Positions 50,768 through 60,301 of a stretch of 64,000 bases of DNA are shown here, piece after piece. Location of the stretch: assembly GCA_020639135.1 (NCBI GenBank), contig JACKHE010000003.1:124001-188000 (forward strand), read 5' to 3'. A program made the translations under genes and the position numbers. The stretch is from Phycisphaeraceae bacterium. GTDB taxonomy: Bacteria > Planctomycetota > Phycisphaerae > Phycisphaerales > UBA1924. The notes below the pieces were generated by a model that saw nothing but the letters and a program-made list of their open reading frames with translations, did no database searches and had not been told where the DNA came from. Each line of letters starts with the position of its first letter. The first letter of the stretch is position 1.

Positions 50768-51631
50768 ATGAGCCGATCTGTTGCTGTGAAGACGATGCAC
50801 CCCAGCGCGGTCGGACCATCCACCACGATCGCCCCGATCCCGGGCGCTCGGGACCTGCGCGTGCTCGTCAACAGCTGGCCCAAGGCCGGCACGCACCTGC
50901 TGCTGGAACTGGTGCGCCAGATCCTCGGCGACGGCGCGTGGATGCAGGACCGCGACGTCAAATCGCCGGGCGGCGACGCCGGGTTCCTCCTCGGTGTCGA
51001 TGAACGGTGCGATGCGCACGGCTCGGGGTTCGCCGTCAAGGGGCACTTCCCGTGGTCGCCGTCGATCGAGGCGGGGCTGCGCGATCGCGGATTCCGCGTG
51101 TGCCTGATCGTGCGCGACCTGCGCGACGTCGCCTGCTCGACGCTCCGGTGGCTCCGTGATCTCAGCCCCGACTGGCCGGCGAGCCGGACGCTGCTGCAGC
51201 TGCCCACCGACGGGCAGCGTCTGATGCGCATCATCGAGGGCCTGACCAACGAGCATCCTTTCGATCGCGACTCCGGGATCGACTGGTCGCTCCCGCTGCC
51301 GACGCGATACGCGAGGCTGACCGAATGGGCGACGCGGCTCGACCCGCGCGCGATCGTCCGTTACGAGGACCTGCTCGGCGCCAGCGGCGAGCCGGCCCAG
51401 CGCGCCGTCATCGAGAATGTCTGCGCAACGCTCGGCGTGCACGCCGACGCCGGGACAACTTCCAGGCTCGCCGGGGCCGTCTTCAACCCCCGCGCCGTCA
51501 CCTTCCACACCGGATCCTCTGGTGGCTGGGAGCGCGAGTTCACCGACGAGCACCGGCGACGGTTCGTCGAGGTCGGTGGCGACGCGGTCAACGCGCTCTT
51601 CCGCTACCCGCCCACGGAGCCCCACCCATGA
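50768..51631 (+). CDS. Sulfotransferase
   Basis: 287 residues. The PAPS-binding signature is well kept: WPKAGTHLL (37-45, matching the 5'-phosphosulfate loop YPKSGTT) and LIVRDLRDVACST (113-125, matching the 3'-phosphate motif RxxRDxxxS). GWEREFT near the end matches the C-terminal G-x-W-K motif region. It should transfer sulfate from PAPS to a hydroxyl, and its place within the glycosyltransferase run suggests a glycan target. Its stop overlaps the next start. Sulfated surface glycans are a plausible outcome; the acceptor is not known. Confidence 0.85.
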   Translation: MSRSVAVKTMHPSAVGPSTTIAPIPGARDLRVLVNSWPKAGTHLLLELVRQILGDGAWMQDRDVKSPGGDAGFLLGVDERCDAHGSGFAVKGHFPWSPSIEAGLRDRGFRVCLIVRDLRDVACSTLRWLRDLSPDWPASRTLLQLPTDGQRLMRIIEGLTNEHPFDRDSGIDWSLPLPTRYARLTEWATRLDPRAIVRYEDLLGASGEPAQRAVIENVCATLGVHADAGTTSRLAGAVFNPRAVTFHTGSSGGWEREFTDEHRRRFVEVGGDAVNALFRYPPTEPHP

Positions 51632-52311
51632 GCCAGCGAACGACCCCGCGCAAGCCCGCCACGCTCAAGCCGCTGCCCGTCGGGTTCCACGGCGACGCCT
51701 ACCTGCTCCGACTGGTTGACGCGATCGCGCCGCGCTGTTCGTCCTTCATCGAGACCGGCTGCAACGTCGGATCGACCGCCTCGTACGTCGCCAGGACCTA
51801 CCCGACGCTGCGCATCAGCACCTGCGAGCCCGACCCCGAGGCGTTCGACGTCGCCGAGCGGACGCTTGCGATGTGCCCCAGCGCGACCGTCGTCAACGAG
51901 CCCTCCCCGGGCTTCCTGCACGCGCTCTTCGACGCCGAGCCCTCGATGCGCGACGAACTTCATCTCTGCTGGCTCGATGCGCACGGCTACGGCTTCGACT
52001 GGCCGCTCGCCGACGAGGTCGCTTTCCTGACCTCCCGCTGCGCCGGGGCGTTCCTGTTCATCGATGACTTCCAGGTCCCGGGCCGGCCCGATTTCGCCTT
52101 CGACGCCTACGAGGGCCAGGTCTGCGGCCTCGATCTTGTCCGCCCGGCGCTGACACCCGGCAAGCGGTACGACCTGTACCTGCCGCGCTACACCGAGCAC
52201 ACCTCGCCCCACCACCCGCTCGTCGGGACGGCGCTGATCGTCTTCGGCCCCGAGTTCGCGCTCCCCGCGGATCTCCGCGACGAGTTCACCTGCGAGCGGA
52301 TCGACGCGTGA
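51628..52311 (+). CDS. Small SAM-dependent methyltransferase
   Basis: 227 residues. SFIETGCNVGSTASYVA near residue 37 is motif I with the glycine-rich loop, followed by STCEPDPEAF (acidic ribose-binding residue), HLCWLDAHGYG and FLFIDDFQVPG, where the Asp pair is typical of metal-dependent or macrocin-like O-methyltransferases. It overlaps both neighbours by 4 nt (ATGA and GTGA), which fixes both ends. It likely O-methylates a sugar within the glycan pathway. Confidence 0.75.
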   Translation: MSQRTTPRKPATLKPLPVGFHGDAYLLRLVDAIAPRCSSFIETGCNVGSTASYVARTYPTLRISTCEPDPEAFDVAERTLAMCPSATVVNEPSPGFLHALFDAEPSMRDELHLCWLDAHGYGFDWPLADEVAFLTSRCAGAFLFIDDFQVPGRPDFAFDAYEGQVCGLDLVRPALTPGKRYDLYLPRYTEHTSPHHPLVGTALIVFGPEFALPADLRDEFTCERIDA

Positions 52312-53450
52312 AGCGCCCGGTGCTGGACTCGAGTGAGGCGCGCGTGCTCTACCAGCGCTTCGGCGCCGGCGGCGCGTTCGACTGCATCGATGCCGGGTTC
52401 CTCGCCGGATACCGGGGCATCGCGGGCGCCGTTCATGCGTGGACCGACGGGCCCGGCGAGCCGACGCTGCGCGAGCTGCTCGATTCGTTCGAGCCGACGC
52501 ACGTCGTCGCCTGCCTGCACAACCCCGACCGGACGCTGTGCCGCTGGACCGGGGACGGTTCGCTCGATGCGCTCGGGCGCTCCGGCGCGCACGTTTCGGT
52601 GCGCGCCAACCCGCCCGACATCGGCGCCTTCTTCAATGGTTGCGGCATCGACTTCACCGCCTATCCCGAGTTCGGCGTGTCGAGCTTCTACAACCGGCCC
52701 GCGGGGCTGACCGACGACGAACGCCGCGTGCTGGGTTCCGGCGCCATCGACCTGGTGCGCTCACCCCTCGCAGCCGGGGCGATCGGCGACTGCTTCCGGT
52801 CGGCGCTGGAGCTCGGCCTGCCGGTGCTGGAGGAGCCCCACGCCGCGGACGTGCGGCGGTACCCGCACACCCGGCGCGCCGAACGCCCGGGGTTCGCGGC
52901 GTCCTTCGTCGGCCGTTGCTGGCCCTTCAAGTGGTCGCACATGGGGCCGTTTGTCGAGGCACTGCGGGATCACTTCGGCGATCGCTTCGCGGTCTTCGGG
53001 TCGGGCTGGCCGGAGGGAATCTCCAATGGGCCGATCGACGACTCCGGTTTCGCGGAACTGGTTGCGAACTCGTCGGTGTGCCTGAACTTCCACGAACCAA
53101 CGCAGGTGATGCCGGCGCCATTTGCTCAGAACGAGCGGACGTTCAAGCTGCTCGCGATGGGCGCCTGTGTCGTTTCCGACGCCAACCCCTTGCTGGAACA
53201 GCAGTTCGAGATCGACCTGGAGCTGCTGCTCGCAGAATCTCCCCGCGCCATGGTCGATCTGATCGCCGAGTTGGAACAGAACCCCGAACGGGTGTCGGCG
53301 ATCGCCGCCGAGGGGCGGACCCGTGTGCTCGGCGAGCACACGTATGCGCATCGGGCCACTCGGCTGCTGGCGGTCGCGGCGGATCCTCCCGGCCGTGGCG
53401 AGATCGTGACGTGGCGGGGCGAGCGCGTGCGGTCCGGCGTGAATGTGTGA
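52308..53450 (+). CDS. Glycosyltransferase, CgeB/GT1-like
   Basis: 380 residues starting at GTG 52308, which overlaps the previous stop. The N-terminal half (about 1-175) has THVVACLHNPDRTL and ANPPDIGAFF but little identity to known folds. The C-terminal half has ASFVGRCWPFKW, FAVFGSGWP, SVCLNFHEPTQVM and ERTFKLLAMGACVVSD, the nucleotide-sugar pattern of CgeB-type GT-B transferases. It probably extends a surface glycan with an unknown sugar. Confidence 0.7.
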   Translation: MKRPVLDSSEARVLYQRFGAGGAFDCIDAGFLAGYRGIAGAVHAWTDGPGEPTLRELLDSFEPTHVVACLHNPDRTLCRWTGDGSLDALGRSGAHVSVRANPPDIGAFFNGCGIDFTAYPEFGVSSFYNRPAGLTDDERRVLGSGAIDLVRSPLAAGAIGDCFRSALELGLPVLEEPHAADVRRYPHTRRAERPGFAASFVGRCWPFKWSHMGPFVEALRDHFGDRFAVFGSGWPEGISNGPIDDSGFAELVANSSVCLNFHEPTQVMPAPFAQNERTFKLLAMGACVVSDANPLLEQQFEIDLELLLAESPRAMVDLIAELEQNPERVSAIAAEGRTRVLGEHTYAHRATRLLAVAADPPGRGEIVTWRGERVRSGVNV

Positions 53451-55953
53451 AAAATCGGCGGTTTTTGCCGATGTCTTCGGTGCGATGACCCAGGCGCCGA
53501 CGGCCAGAGCGACCACCACCATGATGACCCGGGACGGCCTGATCGCGCTGTCGCGCCGCGCGGACCCATGGGCGTTCCTGCCGGTGATCGACCGGGCGAT
53601 CGCTCAGGCGCCGAAAGACCTGGGACTGGCAATGCTCGGCGTCCGGACGCTGGCCGCGCTGGGGCTGCGCACACCGGCGCTGGAGCGGCTGGAGCGGTGC
53701 AACACGGAGATCGAGCGCATCGAAGGCGGCGCCGCGCTCCGGGCGGGGGTCGAGGCGCTGCCCCACGACCTCATCCCGCTCTCGCGGCGCCTGAGGATGG
53801 CCGAGCGGAACATCGAGGCGCTCGCGCAGCGCGGGATCGACCTGCGCGATCCGTTCGAGCGATGGTGTTCGCGCGAGGAGCGCTGGGAGCACCTGCGCGC
53901 CTCCGGGGGCAACGTCATCCGCCGGCCGGCGGGTTCGCTCGACAGCGCCGAATGGCTCTGGTGCGCCGATGTCCGGGGGGGTGTGGAGCGGTTCGTGGAG
54001 GAATCGTTCCGGACGATCAACACCGACTCGTCACCGGGCATCGTGGTCGAGGGCGCCGGCCCGCCCTGGCTGCTGCTGGCGCTGCACGAACGGACCCGGC
54101 CCAACGCCTTCGGCTACTCGCCGATGCTCCGGTTGCTCCAGGCCGACCCCGAGGAGTTCTTCGAGGGCGCCGCCGTCGCCGATCTCCGCGCGTGCCTGCT
54201 GGACGAGCGCGTGCGGAGCTACTTCGGCGGCGACGCGACGCTTCGCCTCAGGGACGACGAGATGGCGCGCCTGGACGCGCAGCAGGGATCGATCGGGGCG
54301 ACCGCCAACACCGTCCGCACGCCACTGCGCCCCGGCGTCGGCGCGGTGATCCGCGCCGTCACCGATCACCAGGCCGCGGAGGCCGACCGGCTGCACGGGC
54401 TCGTCGCCGGCCGATACGCGGGCCGGGACCCGGCCTGGTGGGCGTCGCGCTACGACGAGGCGATAAGGCCCGGCGCCGATCATCCGCTGCGCGTGCTGAT
54501 CGTCTCGTGCCGGTACACGACCTGGGTGCGGCACTCGGCGTCGTCGCTGCGCGATGCACTGTCGAGGCTGGGGTGCTCGGCCGAGCTGCTCATCGAGCCG
54601 GACACGCACTCGTACCTGCACCGCCTCGCCTTCCACCGCGCGTTCCTCCGGCACGACCCGGACCTGATCGTGCTGATCAACTACCCCCGCGGCAAGCTCC
54701 GGCGCTCCGTGCCGGAGAACATCCCGTTCCTGTGCTGGGTGCAGGACGGCATGCCGCACCTCTTCGATGAGCGCACGGGAGCCGCGCAGGGCGGTCTCGA
54801 CTTTGTCGCCGGGCACGTGTACGAGGCGATGCTCGAGCGATTCGGGTTCCGGCCCGATCGGGCGCTGCGCCTGCCTGTCGCCGCCGACGGCGAGACGTTC
54901 CGCCCCACCGGGTTCTCGAACAGCCCGCGCCCCGAGTTCGACTGCGAGATCGCCTACGTCAGCCATCACAGCGAGACACCGGAGCGGATGCTCGAACGGC
55001 TGATCGGCGAGGACCACGCCGGCAGATACGAGCCGATGCTCCGGGCGATCGCCGACCGGCTGGGGCCGCTGCTGCGCTCCGCCGTGACGGGCGCGTTCCG
55101 CGTCCCGCTGCGGCGGCTGGTCGAGGAAGAGGTCGCCGAACATGTCCCCGGCGCCGACATCGAGGGCGTCGTCGCGCGGACCTTTCACCAGTTCGCGATC
55201 CCCCTCGCCGAGCGCGCGATCCGGCACCAGACGATCGGGTGGGCCTCGGATATCGCGGCGCGCCGGGGCTGGCGCCTGGCGCTGTACGGCAACGGCTGGG
55301 AGACGCACCCCGAGTTTAGCCAGCACGCGCGGGGATCCATGGAGCACGGCGCCGCGCTGCGGGACTGCTACGAGCGAGCGGCGGTCCAGCTGCACGCCTC
55401 CGTCTGCAACCCGGCGCACCAGCGCGTGCAGGAGTGCGCGCTCGCCGGTGGGCTGCCGCTCAGCCGGATCACGCGCGATGCGCTCCAGGTCGAGTACGAG
55501 GTCATGCGCCTTGGCGGGAAGGGCGGGATTGAACCGGCGGCGAGCGACGACGCGCGGGGGCTCGTCGGCTTCCGCATCCAGGACGACCCCGAGCTGAGGG
55601 AGGTCGCGGCGCAGCTCGAACGCCTCGGCATAACGATGGAGCCTGGGCCAGACCCCGGTCTATTGTGGATCGAGCGCAGCGAGTGGGTTCGCCGCGACGC
55701 CGCGACGCGCCTGCCGACGATCGACTCACGCACGCGCTGGCTCTTCGGAGACTGCGCCGCGTGCTGCTTCACGGACGAGGCGGGGCTCGAGCGGCTGGTC
55801 GAGCGCGCGATCGCGGACCCCGCCTGGCGCCGGGCGACCTCGGGCGCCATCGCCTCGCGCGTGCGGGAGCGGCTGACCATCGACGCGATCGCGCGGCGCG
55901 CGCTGGGGTTCGTTCACGAGGGCATCCGCGCCGACGCCGGGGTGGGGGGCTGA
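53443..55953 (+). CDS. Large glycosyltransferase with an extra N-terminal domain, CgeB-like
   Basis: 836 residues. The first ~330 residues are helical (SRRADPWAFLPVIDRAIAQ, TPR-like spacing at the very start) with no recognised fold. From about residue 345 a GT-B transferase begins: LRVLIVSCRYTTWVRHSASS, DPDLIVLINYPRG, FLCWVQDGMPHLFD, IAYVSHHSETPERM, WRLALYGNGWE and HASVCNPAHQRVQECALAGG. This is the CgeB/DUF3880-like order, also seen in spore-coat and flagellin glycan clusters. The start is uncertain: GTG 53443 overlaps the previous stop by 8 nt, while ATG 53485 and ATG 53521 also fit. Confidence 0.7.
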   Translation: MCEKSAVFADVFGAMTQAPTARATTTMMTRDGLIALSRRADPWAFLPVIDRAIAQAPKDLGLAMLGVRTLAALGLRTPALERLERCNTEIERIEGGAALRAGVEALPHDLIPLSRRLRMAERNIEALAQRGIDLRDPFERWCSREERWEHLRASGGNVIRRPAGSLDSAEWLWCADVRGGVERFVEESFRTINTDSSPGIVVEGAGPPWLLLALHERTRPNAFGYSPMLRLLQADPEEFFEGAAVADLRACLLDERVRSYFGGDATLRLRDDEMARLDAQQGSIGATANTVRTPLRPGVGAVIRAVTDHQAAEADRLHGLVAGRYAGRDPAWWASRYDEAIRPGADHPLRVLIVSCRYTTWVRHSASSLRDALSRLGCSAELLIEPDTHSYLHRLAFHRAFLRHDPDLIVLINYPRGKLRRSVPENIPFLCWVQDGMPHLFDERTGAAQGGLDFVAGHVYEAMLERFGFRPDRALRLPVAADGETFRPTGFSNSPRPEFDCEIAYVSHHSETPERMLERLIGEDHAGRYEPMLRAIADRLGPLLRSAVTGAFRVPLRRLVEEEVAEHVPGADIEGVVARTFHQFAIPLAERAIRHQTIGWASDIAARRGWRLALYGNGWETHPEFSQHARGSMEHGAALRDCYERAAVQLHASVCNPAHQRVQECALAGGLPLSRITRDALQVEYEVMRLGGKGGIEPAASDDARGLVGFRIQDDPELREVAAQLERLGITMEPGPDPGLLWIERSEWVRRDAATRLPTIDSRTRWLFGDCAACCFTDEAGLERLVERAIADPAWRRATSGAIASRVRERLTIDAIARRALGFVHEGIRADAGVGG

Positions 55954-55959
55954 CACGCG

Positions 55960-56697
55960 ATGGTCCACGAACTCTTCGAGCACGACCCCTACGAGATGAT
56001 GGCCGAGGTCCTTCGCGGGCGCCCCGTCGGGCGCATCCTCGACGTCGGCGCCCACGCCGGGTCGGCCTCGCTGAGGCTGCTTGACGCCTTCCCCGGCGCG
56101 GAGGTCTTCGCGTTCGAGCCAGTGGAAGCCAGCCACCGGAAACTCGTCGGCCGGTCCCGCACCGAGCCGCGCCTCCACCCGGAGCGGCTCGCCGTCGGCC
56201 AGCGGAGCGGCGAGATCGAGATCCAAGTCAACGCGCTCGCCGACACCTCCAGCGCACTGGCGCCGACAGCGTCGTGCGCGCGATACCACGGGGGCAAGGT
56301 CCGCGAGGACCACCGCGAGCTCGTGCGCCTCGTCAGTCTCGACGACTGGGCGCGCGAGCGCGGCGCCGGCGCGATCGAAGCCATGAAGATCGACGTGCAG
56401 GGCCTGGAGCTGGCGGTCCTCCACGGCGCCGAGCGTCTCCTCGGCTCGTCGGTTCTCGCGATCCTCAGCGAGGCGCAGCTGACGCCGCTGTACGAGGGCG
56501 CCTCCACGTTTTCCGAAATCGATCTGTTCCTGCGGGAGCGCGGGTTCGAGCTGCACCAGGTCTGCCGCATCGCCAGCGCGGGCCCCGAGCAGCGCACGAC
56601 CTGCTGCGACGCTCTGTGGTTCAGGGCCGACGTGCTGGACGGATTTGTTGAGCGTGTGACAGGCGCCGAGCTCGCGGGATCGGGGGCGGCGCCGTGA
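55960..56697 (+). CDS. FkbM family methyltransferase
   Basis: 245 residues with every FkbM mark: ILDVGAHAGSASLRLL near residue 26, VFAFEPVEASHRKL with the acidic residue, LVRLVSLDDWA, AMKIDVQGLELAVLHGAERLL, and a final GFELHQV strand. FkbM proteins O-methylate sugar or polyketide hydroxyls. It starts 6 nt after the previous stop and its own stop overlaps the next start (GTGA), so it belongs to the glycan operon. This is the second FkbM-type gene of the cluster. Confidence 0.85.
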   Translation: MVHELFEHDPYEMMAEVLRGRPVGRILDVGAHAGSASLRLLDAFPGAEVFAFEPVEASHRKLVGRSRTEPRLHPERLAVGQRSGEIEIQVNALADTSSALAPTASCARYHGGKVREDHRELVRLVSLDDWARERGAGAIEAMKIDVQGLELAVLHGAERLLGSSVLAILSEAQLTPLYEGASTFSEIDLFLRERGFELHQVCRIASAGPEQRTTCCDALWFRADVLDGFVERVTGAELAGSGAAP

Positions 56698-57740
56698 TGA
56701 TCACCGTCGGCATCCCGACACACGCCAGGCCTGACCTGCTCGACCGGTGCCTGAAGTCGCTTGCGGCGCAGCGCATCGAAGGGTTCGACGCCGAAGTGAT
56801 CGTCGGGATTGATGGCGCGGACACGGGAGAGGTCGCCTGCGCGGAGCGCTGGTCGTGCGAGGCGCTCCCGGTGCGCGCGATTCCGGGCGACCACGCGGGG
56901 CCCGCGGCGACGCGCAACCGAATCATCGACGCGGCCCGGGGCGAGACGCTGCTGCTGCTCAACGACGACGTCGAGGCGGCGCCGGGGCTGTTGACGGCGC
57001 ACCACGAGGCGCAGCGCGAGCTGTCGGAGCGGGGCCGGGTCGCGATGGTCCTGGGCTCGGCGCCCTGGGCGATCGTTGAGCCCGACCGCGTGCTGGACCG
57101 GCTCACGCGCGAGACGTCGCTGATCTTCTTCTACGACCAGATGACCGGCGCCGGGGCGCGCGACCCCGACCACGACTGGGGCTGGCGGCACGCGTGGACG
57201 CTCAACCTGTCGCTGCCGATGCGCTGCATCGCGGAGGCGGGGGGGTTCTGCGAGTCGATGCGGCGCCCCGTGTACGAGGACATCGAGCTGGCGTTTCGGG
57301 TCCGCGCGCGCTTCGGCGCACCGACGCTCTACCGGCCCTCGGCGCGGGTCACGCACCACCACCGCTACGAGCCGGTCGCGCTGCTGGCGCGCGAGTATGT
57401 TCTGGGGCACCAATCCCGCAGGCTCGCTCAGGTCGCGCCGGAGTGCGCGCGGGAGCTGTTCCGGGAGAGCCCGCTCGATGAGCGCGTCGTGCAGGCCGCG
57501 TGGCGCCGGGTCGGCGGCGAGCGGGAGGAGGCAGCGGGGGCGGTCGAAGCCTTCATAGCGCACGCGCACGAGCCCGCGTCTTCGGTCGATGCCGAGGGCC
57601 TGCGGATCCGGTACGAGAAGTACGTCCGGTGCCGGTCGTACCTGCGCGCGATGGGCCTCGCCGACGCGGGGCTCGGGCGCGAGTGTGCGCCACCGATCCC
57701 CTGGCTGACCGAACTGGAGGCGTGCGCGATGGCGCACTGA
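56694..57740 (+). CDS. Family 2 glycosyltransferase
   Basis: 348 residues. A GT-A fold: ITVGIPTHARPDLLDRCLKS at the start, VIVGIDGADTG, AATRNRIIDAARGETLLLLNDDVEAAP with the DxD-like NDD metal motif, and RPVYEDIELAFRVRARFG with the catalytic acidic ED. The C-terminal ~90 residues are helical. It starts at GTG 56694 (overlapping the previous stop) or the ATG immediately after. Last clear member of the glycan cluster; a 13-nt gap with GAGGAG leads to the glutamate-synthase-like gene. Confidence 0.85.
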   Translation: MMITVGIPTHARPDLLDRCLKSLAAQRIEGFDAEVIVGIDGADTGEVACAERWSCEALPVRAIPGDHAGPAATRNRIIDAARGETLLLLNDDVEAAPGLLTAHHEAQRELSERGRVAMVLGSAPWAIVEPDRVLDRLTRETSLIFFYDQMTGAGARDPDHDWGWRHAWTLNLSLPMRCIAEAGGFCESMRRPVYEDIELAFRVRARFGAPTLYRPSARVTHHHRYEPVALLAREYVLGHQSRRLAQVAPECARELFRESPLDERVVQAAWRRVGGEREEAAGAVEAFIAHAHEPASSVDAEGLRIRYEKYVRCRSYLRAMGLADAGLGRECAPPIPWLTELEACAMAH

Positions 57741-57753
57741 GGAGAGCCCGACG

Positions 57754-59355
57754 ATGGTGCTGCTGTTCTATCTGATTTCCTTCGTGATCTACGCCGGGCT
57801 GGCGGCGCTGTCGCTCATCTGGACGCCGGCGCAGGCGATCATGATCGCGCTGCTGCCGGTCTTCCTGATCGGCGTGTACGACAGCATCCAGAAGCAGAAG
57901 GCCGTGCTCCGCAACTTCCCCGTGCTGGGCCACTTCCGCTACATCTTCGAGAGCATCCGCCCGGAGATCTACCAGTACTTCATCGAGTCCGAGCGCGACG
58001 GCAAGCCCTACGACCGCCAGCAGCGCTCCATCGTCTATCAGCGCGCCAAGAAGGCGCTGGCCACAGTCCCCTTCGGGACCCAGCTGGACGTGTACAAGCC
58101 GGGCTACGAGTGGATCAACCACTCGATGTGCGCCCGGCACCCGTCCGGTGTCGAGCCGCGCATCAGCATCGGCGGCAACCGCTGCGAGCGGCCATACTCG
58201 GCCTCGCTGCTGAACATCTCCGCCATGAGTTTCGGCGCGCTCTCGTCGGCCGCGGTCCGGGCGCTCAACGGCGGCGCGGCGATCGGCGGGTTCGCGCACA
58301 ACACCGGCGAGGGCGGCCTGAGCCCCCACCACCTCGCGCCCGGGGGCGACATCATCTGGCAGATCGGCACCGGCTACTTCGGCTGCCGCAGGGAGGACGG
58401 GACGTTCGACCCCGACCTCTTCGAGGAGAAGGCCACGCTCGACGCCGTCAGGATGATCGAGCTCAAGATCTCCCAGGGCGCCAAGCCCGGGCACGGCGGC
58501 ATCCTCCCCGCCGCGAAGATCACGCCCGAGATCGCCGAGATCCGCCACGTCCCGCTGGGCCAGGACGTCCTCTCGCCCCCGGCGCACAGCGCCTTCGACA
58601 CGCCCAAGGGGCTGCTCGAGTTCGTCCAGACCCTGCGCGAACGCTCCGGCGGCAAGCCGATCGGCGTCAAGCTCTGCATCGGCGACCGCAGCGAGTTCCT
58701 CGGTGTCTGCATGGCCATGCGCGACACCGGCATCGCGCCGGACTACTTCGCCATCGACGGCGGCGAGGGCGGGACCGGGGCGGCCCCGCTCGAGTTCTCC
58801 GACTCCATTGGCTCGCCCCTCATGGAGGGGCTCGTCTTCGCGCACAACGCGCTCAACGGCTTCGGCGTCCGCGAGCAGGTCCGGCTCATCGCCTCCGGCA
58901 AGATCACCACCGGCTTTGATATGGCCTCCAGGCTCGCCGCCGGCGCCGACCTCTGCTACGCCGCGCGCGGGTTCATGTTCGCCCTCGGCTGCATCCAGGC
59001 GCGCCGGTGCAACTCCAACCACTGCCCCGTCGGCGTCGCCACGCAGAAGCCCAGCCTCGTCCGGGGGCTCGACGTCACCGACAAGACCCAGCGCGTCGCC
59101 AACTTCCACAAGCAGACCGTCGAGGCGTTCCTGGAGCTGCTCGCCGCCGCCGGCGTGCACTCGCCCGAGTTGCTCCGTCCCTGGCATATCCACCGCCGGA
59201 TCTCGCACACGCAGGTCAAGACGTACGAGGAGATCTACGAGTTTCTCGAGCCCGGCGCCCTGCTGGAGGACGAGATCCCGCCGGCGTACCGCTCCTGGAT
59301 GACCCGCGCCACCGCGGACGCCTTCCCGTGCAGGATCGCGCAGGCGGTGCTCTGA
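57754..59355 (+). CDS. Membrane-anchored FMN/Fe-S glutamate-synthase-like protein
   Basis: 533 residues. Two membrane segments at the very N-terminus (about 3-20 and 25-42), then the FMN-binding barrel of glutamate synthase: SFGALSSAAVRALNGGA, AHNTGEGGLSPHH, SQGAKPGHGGILPA, the FMN loop GGEGGTGAAPLE, and CIQARRCNSNHC, the three Cys of the [3Fe-4S] cluster. There is no glutamine amidotransferase domain, so it cannot use glutamine by itself; stand-alone proteins of this type are common and their reaction is mostly unproven. It is co-directional with the glycan genes but may be an independent function. Its stop is 1 nt before the MscS start. Confidence 0.85.
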   Translation: MVLLFYLISFVIYAGLAALSLIWTPAQAIMIALLPVFLIGVYDSIQKQKAVLRNFPVLGHFRYIFESIRPEIYQYFIESERDGKPYDRQQRSIVYQRAKKALATVPFGTQLDVYKPGYEWINHSMCARHPSGVEPRISIGGNRCERPYSASLLNISAMSFGALSSAAVRALNGGAAIGGFAHNTGEGGLSPHHLAPGGDIIWQIGTGYFGCRREDGTFDPDLFEEKATLDAVRMIELKISQGAKPGHGGILPAAKITPEIAEIRHVPLGQDVLSPPAHSAFDTPKGLLEFVQTLRERSGGKPIGVKLCIGDRSEFLGVCMAMRDTGIAPDYFAIDGGEGGTGAAPLEFSDSIGSPLMEGLVFAHNALNGFGVREQVRLIASGKITTGFDMASRLAAGADLCYAARGFMFALGCIQARRCNSNHCPVGVATQKPSLVRGLDVTDKTQRVANFHKQTVEAFLELLAAAGVHSPELLRPWHIHRRISHTQVKTYEEIYEFLEPGALLEDEIPPAYRSWMTRATADAFPCRIAQAVL

Positions 59356-59356
59356 C

Positions 59357-60301
59357 ATGAACACGACACTCGCCGCGATCGCCTCCGCCGCCCAGACCTT
59401 CAAAGAGGCCCGAACCACCGCGCTGCACACGCTCCGCACCGTCTGGGAGTACGAGATCATCCAGGTCAAGGGCGGCGCGATCACCGTCGGGATGATCGTG
59501 CTCGGGCTGATCCTGTTCGTCATCGGCTACGTCGTGGCGCGTCGCATCAGCGCGGCGATCGCCGGGCGTCTGCGCCGGCGGATGGGCGTGACCAAGGGCG
59601 GCGTCGAGGCGGTGCAGTCGCTCGTCTTCTACACGCTCCTGATCATCTTCTCCTTCTTCGCCCTCAACTTCGCCGGCGTCCCGCTGACCGCGTTCACCGT
59701 CCTCGGCGGCGCCATGGCCATCGGCGTCGGCTTCGGCAGCCAGAACATCCTCAACAACTTCATCAGCGGCCTGATCCTCAACATCGAACGCCCCATCAAG
59801 ACCGGCGACATCGTCGAGATCGACGGGACCAAGGGCGTCGTCGAGCACATCGGCGCCCGGAGCACCCGCATCATCACCGGCGCCAACACCCACATCATCG
59901 TCCCCAACTCCTCCTTCCTCGAACACAACGTCCTCAACTGGTCCTTCAGCAACGACATCATCCGGCTCGCGGTGAACGTGGGCGTCGCGTACGGTTCGCC
60001 GACGCGCGAGGTCGAGCGTCTGCTGATCCAGGCGGCAAACGAGCACCCCAAGACCCTCGACGATCCCGCGCCGCTGGTCCGCTTCAATGAATTCGGGGAG
60101 AGCTCGCTCGACTTCATCGTCTACGCGTGGCTGCCGGTCCGCGCCATCATCGACCTCTGGCAGACCCAGAGCGACCTCCGATACCGCATCGACGAGCTCT
60201 TCCGCGAGCACAACATCACCATCGCCTTCCCGCAGCGGGACGTGCACGTGGACTTCACGGGCCAGGTCCCCGCCGTCCTCACGGGCTCCGCCGCGTCGTG
60301 A
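59357..60301 (+). CDS. MscS-family mechanosensitive channel
   Basis: 314 residues. Membrane segments at about 39-62 and 88-110, then the pore helix and the MscS signature: AMAIGVGFGSQNILNNF and ISGLILNIERPIKTGD, followed by the beta domain with GVVEHIGARSTRI and NTHIIVPNSSFL. The C-terminal mixed domain ends with NITIAFPQRDVHV. It has the size of a small MscS with one extra N-terminal helix. It starts 1 nt after the preceding stop, so both genes are translated from one message. It should release ions on hypo-osmotic shock. Confidence 0.92.
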   Translation: MNTTLAAIASAAQTFKEARTTALHTLRTVWEYEIIQVKGGAITVGMIVLGLILFVIGYVVARRISAAIAGRLRRRMGVTKGGVEAVQSLVFYTLLIIFSFFALNFAGVPLTAFTVLGGAMAIGVGFGSQNILNNFISGLILNIERPIKTGDIVEIDGTKGVVEHIGARSTRIITGANTHIIVPNSSFLEHNVLNWSFSNDIIRLAVNVGVAYGSPTREVERLLIQAANEHPKTLDDPAPLVRFNEFGESSLDFIVYAWLPVRAIIDLWQTQSDLRYRIDELFREHNITIAFPQRDVHVDFTGQVPAVLTGSAAS

